From NCBI GenBank assembly GCA_039519185.1, contig CM076850.1, positions 164,566,974 through 164,630,973 of the forward strand: a DNA stretch of 64,000 nt. Direction: 5' to 3'. The notes below the pieces were generated by a model, which saw nothing but the letters and a program-made list of their open reading frames with translations, had not been told where the DNA came from and made no database searches. Shown piece after piece: positions 10,762 to 22,646 of the stretch (positions are counted from its first letter, which is position 1; every line of letters begins with the position of its first letter). A program made the position numbers and the translations under genes. Source of the DNA: Astragalus membranaceus. Lineage: Eukaryota > Streptophyta > Magnoliopsida > Fabales > Fabaceae.

Positions 10762-10767
10762 AATAAA
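10762..10767 (+). terminator. Candidate polyadenylation signal for the PI4K gene
   Basis: AATAAA about 200 bp after the stop codon, in U-rich sequence. Plant poly(A) signals are loose, so this is only a candidate. Confidence 0.35.
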
Positions 10768-10799
10768 GAGGTCTGAATAAGATGATGTCCTGTACTGAG

Positions 10800-13590
10800 A
10801 TTCTGTGTATGATTGTAGAGGCTTGACATAGAAACTTAATCTCTCATTGTGCATACTAAATGTAGTGCCATAGTTTAAGTAAATTTTTTGTCAAATACTA
10901 TAATTAATCAATGATGCTTTACAACAGATATTATACTTGTATAATGAATAATGATACTTTAAGTAATCATGATAATTTTGTATCTGATCATATGATGCTT
11001 TATAAATCAGTTTGTAATCATATGATGCAGAACACTTGCAATGATGGTAATGTTTTGTTTTGCAGCTCTCTTTAGACATCAAGTCTCTTTGATCCGAGTA
11101 AACCAGCTAGGCTAAGTAAATATCATGAACAATTAAATATTTGGTATTCATAAATATGAACAATTACATATTTTGTTTTGTAGAGTTGTAAATTGGGGAG
11201 GGAGTTAAAAACAGATGGTAGAGTTGTAAACTGGTAATGGATCTTCCCAAAGCCATGAGTTTTTTTACCAAAGAGATCATAACCATATAATGGTTTTATC
11301 ATAGAGTGAGAGTTCCAAAAGCTACTTAGCAAAACACCAGAAGTAATGCTTTGTGAGATAAGTTGCATCATATTCTATGGAACTGCTTGGAGCAACTTAT
11401 TTTGAGCTTATGTGGACTTATCATATGGTATAAGCTCTTATGTACCTATTTGGGAGAGCATATCATAAGCGCCTATCTTGTGGTATAAGCTCTTAACTGG
11501 ACTCGTGCAACTGCCCGTTTATTTTTACATTTGTTTTCACTCTGCAACTCGGGTGACGGTTCTTCATTCATTTCTGCAAACCCTTGTGTCGTGCCTTTTC
11601 ACTCTGCAACTCTCGGTATCGCTCTGCAACTCATCTTCCTTCTGTAAATCAGGTATTCCACTTTGTTTTTTGCAATATTCGATTTTCCTTTTCGTTTTTG
11701 CAACTCTATGCGATTTTACTCTGTTTCTGAAACCCAATTCGATTTTCCTGCGTTCTTTACAATGAATAGGTTCATTTGCTAGTTGTGGTTTGTTTGTTTG
11801 TTTCTACCATGATTTGGCTCGATTTTTGCTTGTTAATAGCATGATCTGGGTTGATTTTTGTTTTTCCCTGTGGAGACCTTTCGTTTTTCCCTGTTGAGAC
11901 CTTTTGAAATTGCTGTCTTCTTTCAGCGGCTATTGTCATGTTGCTCCTTCAAAAGTATGTTTTAATGTAGCTTTTGGCATGGTGGATAAGCTTTTCCAAT
12001 GGAAGTAGTACCCAAATATGGAGCTTATGTATTGCCTGGTTTCAGCTTCCTAGGCGCCCCTCTTTAAAACTCAGGAAATTTTCAATATACCATCAAAACA
12101 GTTATGGGAATTGTTTAAAGAGAGTTGGGTGAGTAAGGATAGTACAATGAATTTTTAAAGCTGAGGATTTCCATGTGTAAGGAAGCTTTTATTGTAGAGA
12201 AGCCTTGTTAAGTGAGTTGTTAAATATTTGCTGAAACTGAGATCTTATACCATGTTAGAGTATTTGCTGAAAGTGAACTTGACATTGGCTTCTTAGGTGC
12301 CCCCTCTTTGCCATTGAAATGTAGCTGTGGTTACAACAAATGGTTTTCTTTTATTCCAAAGCTGTAGATTATGGTTGACCAAAACAGTAGCAGTATAGAT
12401 TATTTAATAAGTAAGCATAAAACATTAGCAGTATAGATTAGTATGTCCACTGTCCAGTATGCGTTGTAGGATCCATCTTGGACATTTTTTTACGTGTGTG
12501 TGTTTGCTTTTTACTTGTTTTTTGCTTCCTATTTTTCAATAAATTCTCTCTACCGCAAACAACCGGCCAATTCTCAAAAGTACCTTCATTATTTGTATGT
12601 ATTGTTCATGATATTACTTTCATTACCTTAAAATGGAAATAATAGTTTATTGATGAGGAATTACTATGGCTTGCCTCAAAAAAATTCCTTCCTTTCAGTT
12701 CATTTTGGTATCTCATCTGTGCATGGTATGGTAGATGCTGACAGGAGCTTGACTTCTTGTAAAGGTGGCTTATAACTTGTCATGAGATTTTTCATAATCA
12801 ATATATACATTAGTTTTTTAATGCCATGTTTGCTTTCTGTACGCATTGCAATGCACTTTCATTTCTATTTACAGGATTTTTCTCTGCATATTTATCTTCT
12901 TGTTTTCATGTCTTTGCTTGCGAGTTTTAGCAAGGCAAGAATTCTATGACTCATTTTATGTAGATTATTTGCATGAGATTTCTTGTTGGTGCCAATGAGC
13001 TCATATTGTGTTTTTCTTATTTTTGTATGGTCTATATGCGAGGTATTAAAATTGCTGATTAACACATAAGATCGGCTGATTTTATGATCTTCGCAGTGCT
13101 GACAGAATCATTTTTGGTAGAAATCACCACACATAATCTTAGTGTGCTTATATTTCACTACCCACGCAAGATAGGATACCTCATGTGTTTTGGTCCCTAA
13201 CGACCTAATAATCATAAAAATAATGTCAACAAGTAGTATAACCATAAGACTCAAATCCCTAACATGGCGCCACTATAGCGTTTTATGGTATGTGATGTGA
13301 TGAGGACCAACCCTACATGAAGGCTAAAAAAGCTTCAAGAGCTACAAGTTGAAGGACCATTTAGAGGGAAGGCTAGGAAGCTCAAGGCACAATAAGAGTA
13401 ACAAGTTGTTAGCTATCTTAGTCTTAATGCCTATGACAAGTTTCGTCCACATTATACTAATTTTTTGGTCATAGAGTTAGCTTACACATGTCTAATTTTT
13501 AAGATATAGTATTGATACTTTAATTAGGACTATGTTTTTAGTTTATATTGAAATTTGAGAATGTGTTTATGTGTATGAGCTTTTGGCCAA
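10800..13590. other. Intergenic region with weak repeat traces
   Basis: No convincing gene. Around 11380-11500 the motif GGTATAAGCTCTTA recurs with GAGCTTATG-type inverted partners, suggesting a decayed MITE. A T-rich, CTGCAACTC-rich stretch at 11500-11770 has an open frame but low-complexity protein. A 35-40-bp string near 13036 recurs near 59931. Confidence 0.45.
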
Positions 13591-13593
13591 GCC

Positions 13594-13704
13594 ACTGTGG
13601 TGTGTATGTTGTGTAGCTTAGGCAGAGTCCTGGGTTTAAAAAACTTTTGCAAGCTCATTTCACAACCCTAAGAACTGTGGTGTGTATGTTGTGTAGCTTA
13701 GGCA
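13594..13704. repeat. 31-bp direct repeat, 80-bp spacing
   Basis: The string starting ACTGTGGTGTGTATGTTGTG occurs at 13594-13624 and again at 13674-13704, with looser similarity after each copy. Confidence 0.85.
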
Positions 13705-13990
13705 CAACCCTGAGATTAGAGAATGCTTCTTTAGGGTTTTTCCTAAAACCAAACTTAATCTTATCAAGAGCTTTTTCCTCTTGTGTTGATTCTTCCTTAA
13801 TCTTATCACTCCCTTGATTTCTTTCATATTTTTTTTTACTCTGTTTACTTGTTTATTTTCTCTCATTTTGTTTGGTATTTTTGATTCTACATGCACTTGA
13901 TTCAAAATGTGGATGTTTGAATAACATTTGTATTAACTAAGATGGCATCAACTAAGACGACACTAGATAGACTAAGGGGAAAATTTGTAT

Positions 13991-14323
13991 TACCTCCATC
14001 CCATTTTATAAGTATTTATGGTTTTGGCATATCCATTAAGAAAATGATTATCAGTAGTTTAGAATTTATAAAAAGTGTTGTCTAATTTACCATTTAACTT
14101 TTTATCTCTCTACATAGATAAAGATAAATGTGAATAATTTGTTAAATATAAAAAGTTGTTATAATTAAGAAAGTTATGAGTGAAAAAAATATTAAATAGT
14201 TCCTTAAAAATTTAAAACAACAATTAATTTAAGACAAATTAATCTTGTAAAGGTACTGAGTGTGAACAAAAACCAGGTTTCATATATAATAACACTTATA
14301 ATAAGGAAATCGAAGGAGTGGTA
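13991..14323. mobile_element. Stowaway-like MITE
   Basis: The left end (CCTCCATCCCATTTTATAAG) and the right end, reverse complemented (CCACTCCTTCGATTTCC then TTATAAGTGTTAT), form imperfect inverted repeats flanked by TA dinucleotides, as in Tc1/mariner-type Stowaway MITEs. The interior of ~329 bp is AT-rich and non-coding. Confidence 0.6.
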
Positions 14324-15054
14324 CTCAGACAGATTTAGAAAATTGAAAAAAAAAAAAAACAAAGCGATTGTTTATAAATTCTATGTTCAAATACATTTCT
14401 CACCTATGAGATAAGCGTCATCTTAACATTTCTGAATTAAGTTGCTTATGTCGGAAAAACAATCATCTTAACATTTCTATTTTGCACGAAAATCTACAAA
14501 AAAGCGATTGAGTAAAAAATTTTAAATTAGTAAAATCACAGCGCGCTAAAATAATGCTCACCAGCTTTTCCATCACGGGACTCGATTGCTCAGTCTTCAC
14601 TCTTCACTGGTCCTCAATTGTCAAACCAATCTCTGACACCACAATGTTACTGTCCTCCGAGGGCTGGGAACATGGCTAATATTGGTCCCGGGCAATGTAA
14701 AAACTCAAAAGCTGGTCCCATTAAAATATAGTCATATTCAAGTACTCAAAATTAATTTTTTTACGGGAAAAAGAAATTCTATTAAGAACCTCTCAAATCT
14801 GAGGTAATAACATCAATAATACATAAAGGAGTTTCTTAGATTCAAATAGAGTCAAAATTAATCAAAGCAATTTTTGCTAAAAATGAGCCATTTTATTAGT
14901 ATCTCTCCTAACATGACAAACCTTAAAATGATGAAACCATGAAGCAAAATAGTTGCAATCATTCACGATCATTCCAAAATGAGTAGGTATTATTGTAGAG
15001 GAAAGCATTGCTTGCACAACATTTAGAGACTCAGATTCGATAATACCGTATTAG
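14324..15054. other. Intergenic, no gene seen
   Basis: AT-rich sequence with an A-run near 14345 and no supported coding frame, RNA gene or bounded repeat. Confidence 0.5.
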
Positions 15055-15204
15055 ATTAAAAACGTATTTTAATTTTTGAAGGGAAAACAATGGGGATTAT
15101 AATTGAATGGGTAATCCACTCAAAGTCTAATTAAAAACGTATTTTAATTTTTGAAGGGAAAACAATGGGGATTATAATTGAATGGGTAATCCACTCAAAG
15201 TCTA
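15055..15204. repeat. Perfect 75-bp tandem duplication
   Basis: Two adjacent 75-bp units (15055-15129 and 15130-15204), each starting ATTAAAAACGTATTTTAATT and ending ACTCAAAGTCTA, appear identical. It lies about 340 bp upstream of the NHL gene start. Confidence 0.95.
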
Positions 15205-15541
15205 AGAGGACCACTTGTTTTTTTGTCTACTAAATAAAATGAAAAATAAACACCATGCACACATAGTACCATCACTCACATCTGAATTGGAACACAAAAA
15301 CCGACGTTCTTATGTCACTGAAATTGCCAAGACAACTAAGGTGATAACGGATGATAACCTTGTTTAGTGAAAATAATAAAGTGTTTGCAATTTTTCTTTT
15401 ATTACAACATGTGGGGCTTGGTTTAATAATTGCTCTTTCTTTTTTCCCCACCCCTATATTATGTGGATTCACATCCACATTCACATCCACATTATACTCG
15501 TCTCGACATAATAACCATAAGATCCACTACCACCGTTGGCC

Positions 15542-16177
15542 ATGGCGGATGGACATGGACCACCACCAACCATCATGACCAGGCCAAAGCGCCCACGGCC
15601 ACCGTCCGGTAGAACCAACCTAGCCTCATGTGTAGTAGCCACCATCTTCTTGATCTTCCTCATCATAGTCATCCTCATAGTTTACTTTACAGTGTTTAAG
15701 CCACAAGACCCTAAGATCGCCGTCAACGCCGTTCAACTTCCGTCATTCTCAGTCACTAACGGCACCGTCAACTTCACATTCTCCCAATACGCTTCCGTCA
15801 AAAACCCTAACCGCGCTCCCTTCTCTCACTACGATAGTTCTCTCCAGCTCATCTACTCCGGCAGCCAGGTTGGGTTCATGTTCATCCCTGCCGGCGAGAT
15901 CGACGCCGGTAGAACGCAGTACATGGCCGCCACGTTCTCCGTTCAGTCGTTTCCATTGTCGGCGCCACCGAATTTGGGTCCCACACTGGCGAATGGAGAT
16001 GGTGTAGGGTTCAACTATGGGTTAAGAGTGCAACCAACGATGGAGATCGAGACAAAATTGGAGATGGGAGGGCGCGTGAGAGTGTTGCACTTCTTCACTC
16101 ACCATGTTACTGCCAGAGCCGGTTGCAGAGTTGCCATTGCCGTCACCGATGGCTCCGTGTTAGGTTTTCACTGTTAA
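15542..16177 (+). CDS. NDR1/HIN1-like (NHL) LEA-2 family membrane protein
   Basis: An intronless frame of 211 residues. I place the start at the ATG at 15542; two codons upstream are open but begin with TTG. The cytosolic N-terminus is Pro/Arg-rich (RPKRPRPP), followed by one membrane segment at residues ~28-52. The extracellular LEA-2 domain follows, with the family's NPNR motif at residues 89-92 and conserved hydrophobic strands. N-glycosylation sequons sit at Asn74 and Asn78. The family includes NDR1 and HIN1/YLS9, plasma-membrane proteins of immune and stress responses; the specific role here is unknown. Most NHL proteins are 200-260 residues, so this one is full length. A TATA-like CCTATATTAT lies near 15452. 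Confidence 0.88.
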   Translation: MADGHGPPPTIMTRPKRPRPPSGRTNLASCVVATIFLIFLIIVILIVYFTVFKPQDPKIAVNAVQLPSFSVTNGTVNFTFSQYASVKNPNRAPFSHYDSSLQLIYSGSQVGFMFIPAGEIDAGRTQYMAATFSVQSFPLSAPPNLGPTLANGDGVGFNYGLRVQPTMEIETKLEMGGRVRVLHFFTHHVTARAGCRVAIAVTDGSVLGFHC

Positions 16178-16199
16178 TTCTTTTTTCTTTTTTCTTTTT

Positions 16200-16944
16200 C
16201 TTTTTGTTTTGTTATGACTGTAGACTTTAGTATTAACTTCAATATATATTGTTCCTGATGTTAAGTAAGGAAGGCATCAAAATGAAAATTGTAAAGATGA
16301 TTTTTCATTTTTCCTTTTTAAATGCAAAGTTTTGTCATTGTTTGTTCTTCAGCCAATTCAATTCAGAATTTGTGGTTCCCAGAGATCATATATTATTTAT
16401 TTTTCCTTTAGTTAAACTTGATAAGTAAAGGGTTGTTTGTGAGGGAAGGGAGAAAGTGGATAGGAAGGTTGCTTTTTTGCTTTTGTGATGTAAAATAAAT
16501 TAATTGTAGGTTAAGCAAAGTTGGATGGCATACACACTGACATTACTTGATTGTGATACTAACTAATTGACCAAAATGATTCACTTTTTGCATTGGGGTT
16601 TGGAATTGGAATCAAAAGTCTTCTAAACTCAACAAGAATCCGAAGTGGGAAGAAAAAGAACAAGCCTTGCTTTCGGAATGGAATGGGTTGGGACTGTTCC
16701 TTAAAGACCGTGAAACGCGGCATTTTTTTGGGAAGATGATTTTATTGTCTGGAGGAAGTAATTACAAAGTTTCTTGTTCTATCGATGACAATTAACAATG
16801 GCATCTTGAGAAACCAACCGAGGATAGAAATGGAATAGCACATACTAGTATTGGATAGAGACTAATTACTAGATTTCACCACAATAGCTTTCCCTCAAGA
16901 GAATTTTGAAAGCGAAAAATTTGAGATTTCATGATGTTTTTAAT
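16200..16944. other. 3' flank of the NHL gene, no other gene
   Basis: Pyrimidine-rich 3' untranslated sequence directly after the stop, then AT-rich DNA. No coding frame or bounded repeat recognised. Confidence 0.5.
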
Positions 16945-17542
16945 TAGGGGTGTTCAGTTGTTCGGGTAAATCCAAATCAACCCACGATCCAATCCAAACC
17001 GATATGTTTGGTTCGGATATTTTTCGTGTTCGGGTCAAAATCGAACAAATCCAAACCAACCCGTAGTTGTTTGGATCGGGCAACGGATTTTAAAAATCAA
17101 ATCCGCGAACCCGAAACAACCCATATTACGTCATAACAATTTTGTAATTTTAGATGCACACGATTTTATTTGCTTAGAATTTTTACCTTAATAATTTATG
17201 ATTAAGTTGTAAAATTTTAATACTATGAATGGGAAGACTATTAGTGGATTTGAGTTTGATTTCGTGTGATTTTCAATTTTTTTAGCTATTTAAAGTGTTG
17301 GAATATCATAAAAAAGTGTTATTTTTTATATTTTAGAAAATTAATATTTTAGTGAATGACCCGTGTGAGCCCAATCCAAACCAACTCGTCCAATATCGGT
17401 TCGGTTTGGTTCGGATTTTGGAGGAAAAAATGTAAAATCCGAACCAACTCAAACCGAATAATTATCATTGGTTCGGGCAACAGATTTGGTCAAATCCGAT
17501 CCAAACAAATCCGTTGCCCGAACCGACCCACGAACACCCCTA
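16945..17542. mobile_element. hAT-like non-autonomous transposon, 598 bp
   Basis: Terminal inverted repeats TAGGGGTGTTC and GAACACCCCTA are flanked by perfect 8-bp duplications TTTTTAAT (16937-16944 and 17543-17550), the hAT superfamily signature. Subterminal arms about 100-150 bp long are rich in GGTTCGG/CCGAACC motifs and complementary to each other; the middle is AT-rich. No transposase is encoded. Confidence 0.88.
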
Positions 17543-17550
17543 TTTTTAAT

Positions 17551-18637
17551 AGCGATGTTTTTGATAGTCATCAATTATAACACGTCCAAGTATTCATTTA
17601 AGTTCAAAATTAAAATGATGCTATTTTTGTTATTGAATACTTAATCCATCTATTTAAACAATAAAAGTTATAACATCTAGACCAAGTTTTATCTATAGGA
17701 AAACAAATAGTGAAAAATTCCAAAAGGCAGCCCTAGTGGAGCATGATAAGATTTGTATTTGGAAGGTTTCAGGTTCAAATCCTCACTAATTTCTTTGGAG
17801 TAAGGTAAATGTAATTCTCTTCGTAAATTCTCAAAGAGTCTGAAGTTTTTTCTTACATTAAATTGGATGGTCATCCTCTCACCCTAAAACTTTAGGGACA
17901 TAAAACATAAATAATAAAAATTTAAAGGATTTGCGGCAAACCAAAAGCTTCAAGTTGAAACTTCTGCGTTTGCATCAACTTCACCGTGGAAACAATAGGT
18001 TTCCAAACATGCACTTAGAATTTAAAAGCATCTACAGCTCCATCACCCCAAAAATTTATTTGTTTGGGGTTCTTGAATGGGTTTCATCCGTAAAATTTTG
18101 GATTGGTTCATAAACCATTTAATTGAGTTTGGTCTTTATTGAAATGGTGTGGTTAACCATAATTTTTGCACACCCCTACCAAGTGACCCCTCTTCACCCA
18201 TTTTTATGTTTTTTTTATTGTAGAAACTAATAAGAAAGCCTAAACTCAGCTTTAGCACACTTGCTTCTACAAGAATCAAGAGCTTAAACAAAACGTGCTC
18301 CAAAGGGGACATGACATCTCTCATTTAAAGATGTCTTAATAACATCTACAAAGAGAATTACAGTTACATCTCTTTAAGGAGACTAGTGGAGTTTGAACCC
18401 GCAACCTATCACACACAAGTCACATTATGCTCTATTAGACCAACCATGTCATGCTCCATCAGACCTCTTTTAGGGTTAAGAAAATTCAATCTTATTAACT
18501 TGATAAAATTAAAACATAAAGAAACGTATTCATTATATTAAGTTCCTTACTCTGTTTAATCTTAAATTTACGCAAATTGATTTGGTGCTTGGCCCACTGG
18601 ATGCCTCTTGGTAAAGATTTCTCCACAAACATAGAAT
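17551..18637. other. Intergenic with two SINE-like traces
   Basis: A box B-like GGTTCAAATCC occurs on plus near 17770. Another (GGGTTCAAACTCC) occurs on minus near 18390, with a TGGTTGGTCTAATAG box A-like string upstream of it. Neither has a clear target-site duplication, so these are weak SINE candidates. No coding gene. Confidence 0.35.
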
Positions 18638-19936
18638 AAGATAGTTCAACTCCTGTGATGGATTCTTCACAACAAGATGCCAACTGACGATCAACTTTGG
18701 CTTAGAGGTTGCTCTGTCGTTTCTATCTGTAGCTTATGTGGAAAGGCTTCTGAGACTTCTCAACATCTCTTCCCCACTTGCCCTTTCACCCATCATATTT
18801 GGAGATGGTTTGGAGGTATCCTGAGTATCCTTATTGATACTGCTTCTTTCTAGAACATTTTGCATTGACTTCTCATGGCTGGAGCTCTCAATTGCAAGAT
18901 ATTGTCTCTGCTGCTGTTGTTAATATTTTATGGGTCATTTGGTATTGCAGGAATCAGGTTAGATTTAATAATCATGTGATCCCTTTACACTCGGCTATCA
19001 ATTTAATTCTCTCTAATGTTACGTTAGATGTGAATGCCTCTAAATCTTCGATGTCTCCCTCTATTGCTGAGTTTATGATTATCAAGACCTTCAATATCAT
19101 TGGTAATTATAGAAGCTCTACTAACATCAAAGAAGTTAATTGGATCCCCCCTGCGCCCTACAGGAGTGCTGCTATTCTTGGTTGCTTTTCTTCACCAATT
19201 GGCAACAGTTATGCTCTTCACGCTGAAATTATTGGGGCTATGTTGGCTATAGAGATTGCTTTCGATAAAGGTTGGAAGTATCTGTGGTTGGAGTGTGATT
19301 CTCAGTTAGCGATTTCCGCTTTCAAGAATTGTAAAATTGTTCCTTGGAAGCTTAGAAATAGATGGAATAATTGCTTATATTTGACGAGACAAATGGACTT
19401 CGTTTGCACTTACATTTATAGAGAATGTAACACTTGTGCTGATAAGCTTGTTGGGCATGGTATTAACACAAATGGTTTTGTCTGGTGGGACCTTCCTCCT
19501 AGCTTCATTGCTGAGGATTTCTCCAGAAATAGGTTAGGGTTACCTAGCTATAGGTTCTGCTGATCTTTTGTTCGATGGTTCTAGTCTCCTTCTGGCATTT
19601 CGCTTTTGGTGTGCTGCAGATGATTGTTAGTGGCTTTGGTGCCAAACTCGATGGGATGAGAGTCATTATAGTGATACTCTTGCATGCCAATTTTAACTTA
19701 TTTTGAATTAGAGTCCTTTTAATAGGATTGTTATTTTATCCTTTTGGTTGTTTTTTTTTTCATGGGTATTAGCCTAGTCCCCCCATGTCTCTTGTATCTT
19801 TTCCACTTTTTATCAATAAATTGTAGGGGGAGTACTCCTTCCTTCTTGATGTTTTTTCCCTAAGGAGAGATTTTCATCAGAAGGTTTTAACGAGGCTCCA
19901 TAACCCTTTCTTTTGCCAAAAAAAGATAGTTCAACT
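18638..19936 (+). mobile_element. 5'-truncated L1-type LINE with 14-bp target-site duplication
   Basis: AAGATAGTTCAACT occurs at 18638-18651 and 19923-19936. Between them lies the 3' end of a LINE: a zinc-finger (zf-RVT) remnant (ICSLCGKASETSQH, ~18718), then a C-terminal RNase H-like region, a 3' untranslated region, and a short A-tail (~19918-19924). Truncation at the 5' end plus tail and duplication is classic target-primed reverse transcription. Confidence 0.88.
18865..19563 (+). pseudogene. LINE ORF2 C-terminus, RNase H-like domain with internal deletion
   Basis: An open frame of 232 residues after a frameshift near 18845. It has HAEIIGAMLAIEIAF, LECDSQLAI and the terminal YIYRECNTCADKLVGHG of plant LINE RNase H domains. 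The first strand, which normally carries the first catalytic Asp (the DGA segment), is missing: the chain goes from NWIPPAPYRS straight to LGCFSSPIG. The domain is therefore catalytically dead, although the deletion kept the frame. Confidence 0.78.
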
Positions 19937-20194
19937 TCAAACACATGCTACAGTTTATTTTTATACAATTCTTTCCTTTTTCATTACTTGGTACACAAGT
20001 TTAAGTAGTAAAAAAGTTGCCGCATTCCAAAATTAAGACAAGGTTCGCGGTTTAAATACACACCTATCTATGAATTTTAGGACCAAAATGGCAATACAAA
20101 AGATACACTACTCAATTTCACTGAATTGTGTCAGTCTGCACACGAAAAATCAGAATCAGCAACCCCCAATATATTACAACAATCACTGAAGGAA

Positions 20195-21637
20195 CTATTT
20201 GTAATTGTAGAGCTTGTGTTCTAGGCTGAGGTCAGGTTTCCACCATTGGTGAATCCCATGCGCTTCTTTGAAATCAGCTGCAGGAGTAACATTAACTGTC
20301 ACAGAAGCTGAAGGAATGAGGTGCAGCGGTTCAGATTCCTTCCCAAATGCACCCATTAGTAGGCCACCAAGTGAGTTTTGAGTTGCCAACCTTTCAATGA
20401 CTCCTGCTCCAATGTCCTCCATTTTTCTCCTGTGTTCAAAGTATCCAATATACTCTGAGCAGATATGGTCAGATGGATTCACAAATAAACATGGGACCCA
20501 GGCAGACAAAGCCGTGAATGGTTCCAAAGGTAGATCTTTCTTCTGCTGCTTGGCTCTCATTGCAAGGGTGAGTCCAGCTGTTATGACGCTGCCAGCAATT
20601 CGAATCCCATGTTTCACTCTCTCATCCTTAATCCTCTCAATTGGAGCAGATACAAATGGGGGGTTGAAAAGAAAAGATTCAATAAACATTCCATTCTTGG
20701 CCATAGTTTTCCCCGTAAGCATTGCCATTGCTGATCCCAAGGAGTGTCCGGCCAACCAAACATTTGAATCACCTACAGTTGCTACCATGTTTCGAACAGC
20801 TTGAATAGCTATCTCAGAGCGCGAAGTTTGATGAAGTCCTTGTCGGATAAAGTGGATATCCAACTCAATATCACGTGAAACCGAGTGAGACTTTGTTAGA
20901 GTTCCTCGAAAAGCAATCACATAACGCGGACTTCTATATAAAGTGTCATTACCCTGAGATGATGGAGGCTTGAACTCATAGATTGCACCAAAGATGGAAG
21001 AATCAACATCATCTACAAGTGGACGAAGCAGCTGAAAATGGAAGAATGTCCACCAAGGCGGTGCAAGAGCATCCAAACCTTCACGTTGTTCTTGTCGGTC
21101 CCTTTCTAGAATGTAAACACCTTGGACCAAACTAGCAGCAACTGACATTCGATGATATGCATTATCCCTGAATTAAACGGTATATTATTTTGTCTTAGCC
21201 AAGTACTGGAAAAACAACAAATCCTCAGATACAACAACTAGGATTCAAAATATCTATAGCCGCTAGGTTTTTTATAAAATGGAATACTTGGTAAAGTACT
21301 TGAATCTAAAGAAGTAAAGTAGGTTTCGAAAGTTGAAAGACATACATTTCCTGAAATACTGATGTGAAAACATGATTATGCACAAGGTGTTAGTTTCACC
21401 TTACTAACCTAGAGATATACTCTTATGTAAAACCAGGGCAACTGATACTAACCCCAGGAATCTGACATGGTGGATAAGAAACAATATAAACTTGGTACAC
21501 AAACATGGTCAGAACACTTATCTATGTAAATAAAGAGAACATCTTAAAGTGGAAGATTTGATTGAAAGATCTTACCATAAAACATAAGTCAAATGCAAAG
21601 GTCCTGAGAGGTCAAAACTTTCCCTCTCAGAGGCCAT
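20195..21637 (-). CDS. Class-3 lipase-like alpha/beta hydrolase (At4g10955-like)
   Basis: Two coding exons on minus: exon 1 at 21576-21637 (ATG, 20 codons plus TG) and exon 2 at 20195-21167. The 408-bp intron has GTAAG and CAG borders, and the split codon is Trp21. The product is 344 residues, close to the ~350 of the Arabidopsis GDSL esterase/lipase At4g10955 group. The nucleophile elbow GHSLG places Ser163. The conserved FRGT lies upstream, and SDHICSEY and the C-terminal EAHGIHQWW are plausible sites for the acid and His. It is expected to hydrolyse acyl esters, with substrate unknown. There is no signal peptide. Exon 1 is too short to show as a long frame, but its sequence (MASERESFDLSGPLHL) fits the family start. 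Confidence 0.88.
21168..21575 (-). other. Coding intron of the lipase-like gene
   Basis: On the minus strand this 408-bp intron opens GTAAGATC and closes TTTAATTCAG. It restores the frame between the short first exon and the main exon. Confidence 0.85.
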
Positions 21638-21659
21638 GACACTCTATGCACCCTCCTCG

Positions 21660-22496
21660 CTTCAGAAACTGTTAAACAATTCAAAAAGGATAGAAAATGG
21701 ATCAGTACTCAGCCAATCAGATTGTCCGAGCATCAATGCAGAGATAGACTATTAAATCTCCCCCTAGAAATGATAATCTGTTTCGCATGAACAGAAAAAC
21801 AAAACAAAACAAAACTGTAGACCATTTCTGTTGTTAACAACATATGTCAGCAACTGAACAGCCATTGCCCTGCACTGCATGATATCAGCAAATCCATTGA
21901 ATGAGCTGTGTACAATTAATCAAGTAGATGAAAAAAATACCGAACCCCCCCCCCCCCCTCTCCCCCCCACAACACTTAATTTCTACAAGAAAGTTCTTAA
22001 ACCCATGGCAGCAAGGAAACACTCAAAGAGATCTGGGCAGAACAAGATACCTAAATATAAGTGTTATTTAAAATTTCATTTTAAAGGTATCAGATTCTGG
22101 AACAAAATTTTTGTGGCGTTCAAACAACTTTCCGTCTCAAAAATCAATTTCACCCTCACATCCAACACATTAAAGTCAACTAACGACTAACGATATAATA
22201 GAAATAATATTCCAAGAATATTCTCAGAATGATGTGAGGATGAGGAAAAGGAAAAAAGCAATTGAATCGAAACTATAAATTTTCTGAGAATGAAAGGCGA
22301 AGCTATCATCGGAGATTCTAAAATTGAGTTAATGTATAAATGAAACTCGCAACGGCAATGTCAGATTTAGATCGCATTTGTATAAGATAAGAAAAAGCAG
22401 AGAGAAGGATCACGAAATATAGAAAATAGAAAGAACGGAACGAAGGAGGAAGCAAAATCGCAGCCATGAAAATGGAAATGGAAAGGGGATTCTTAC
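21660..22496 (-). other. Probable 5'-UTR intron of the lipase-like gene
   Basis: A consensus donor (GTAAGAAT on minus) ends at 22496, and acceptor-like TTGTTTAACAG lies near 21670, about 30 bases before the start codon. A non-coding leader exon would then be 22497-~22640. This is inferred from splice signals and needs transcript evidence. A C-rich tract sits at 21946-21967. Confidence 0.45.
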
Positions 22497-22592
22497 GTTA
22501 GAATCGGAGAGGGTGGTGATGGTGGCTTCCGCGGAGGTACTCTCGGCTTGCAACCGGGACGCGAAACCAATGCAATTTGAGTAGATAGATCG

Positions 22593-22595
<3 letters not shown>

Positions 22596-22644
<49 letters not shown>
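22596..22644. repeat. (GA)n microsatellite in the lipase-gene leader
   Basis: About 24 GA units; on the gene's sense strand it reads (CT)n, common in plant 5' leaders and core promoters. Confidence 0.95.

Positions 22645-22646
<2 letters not shown>

Noticed and set aside
20397..20804. Plus-strand 135-codon frame
   Set aside because: Antisense shadow of the lipase-like gene.
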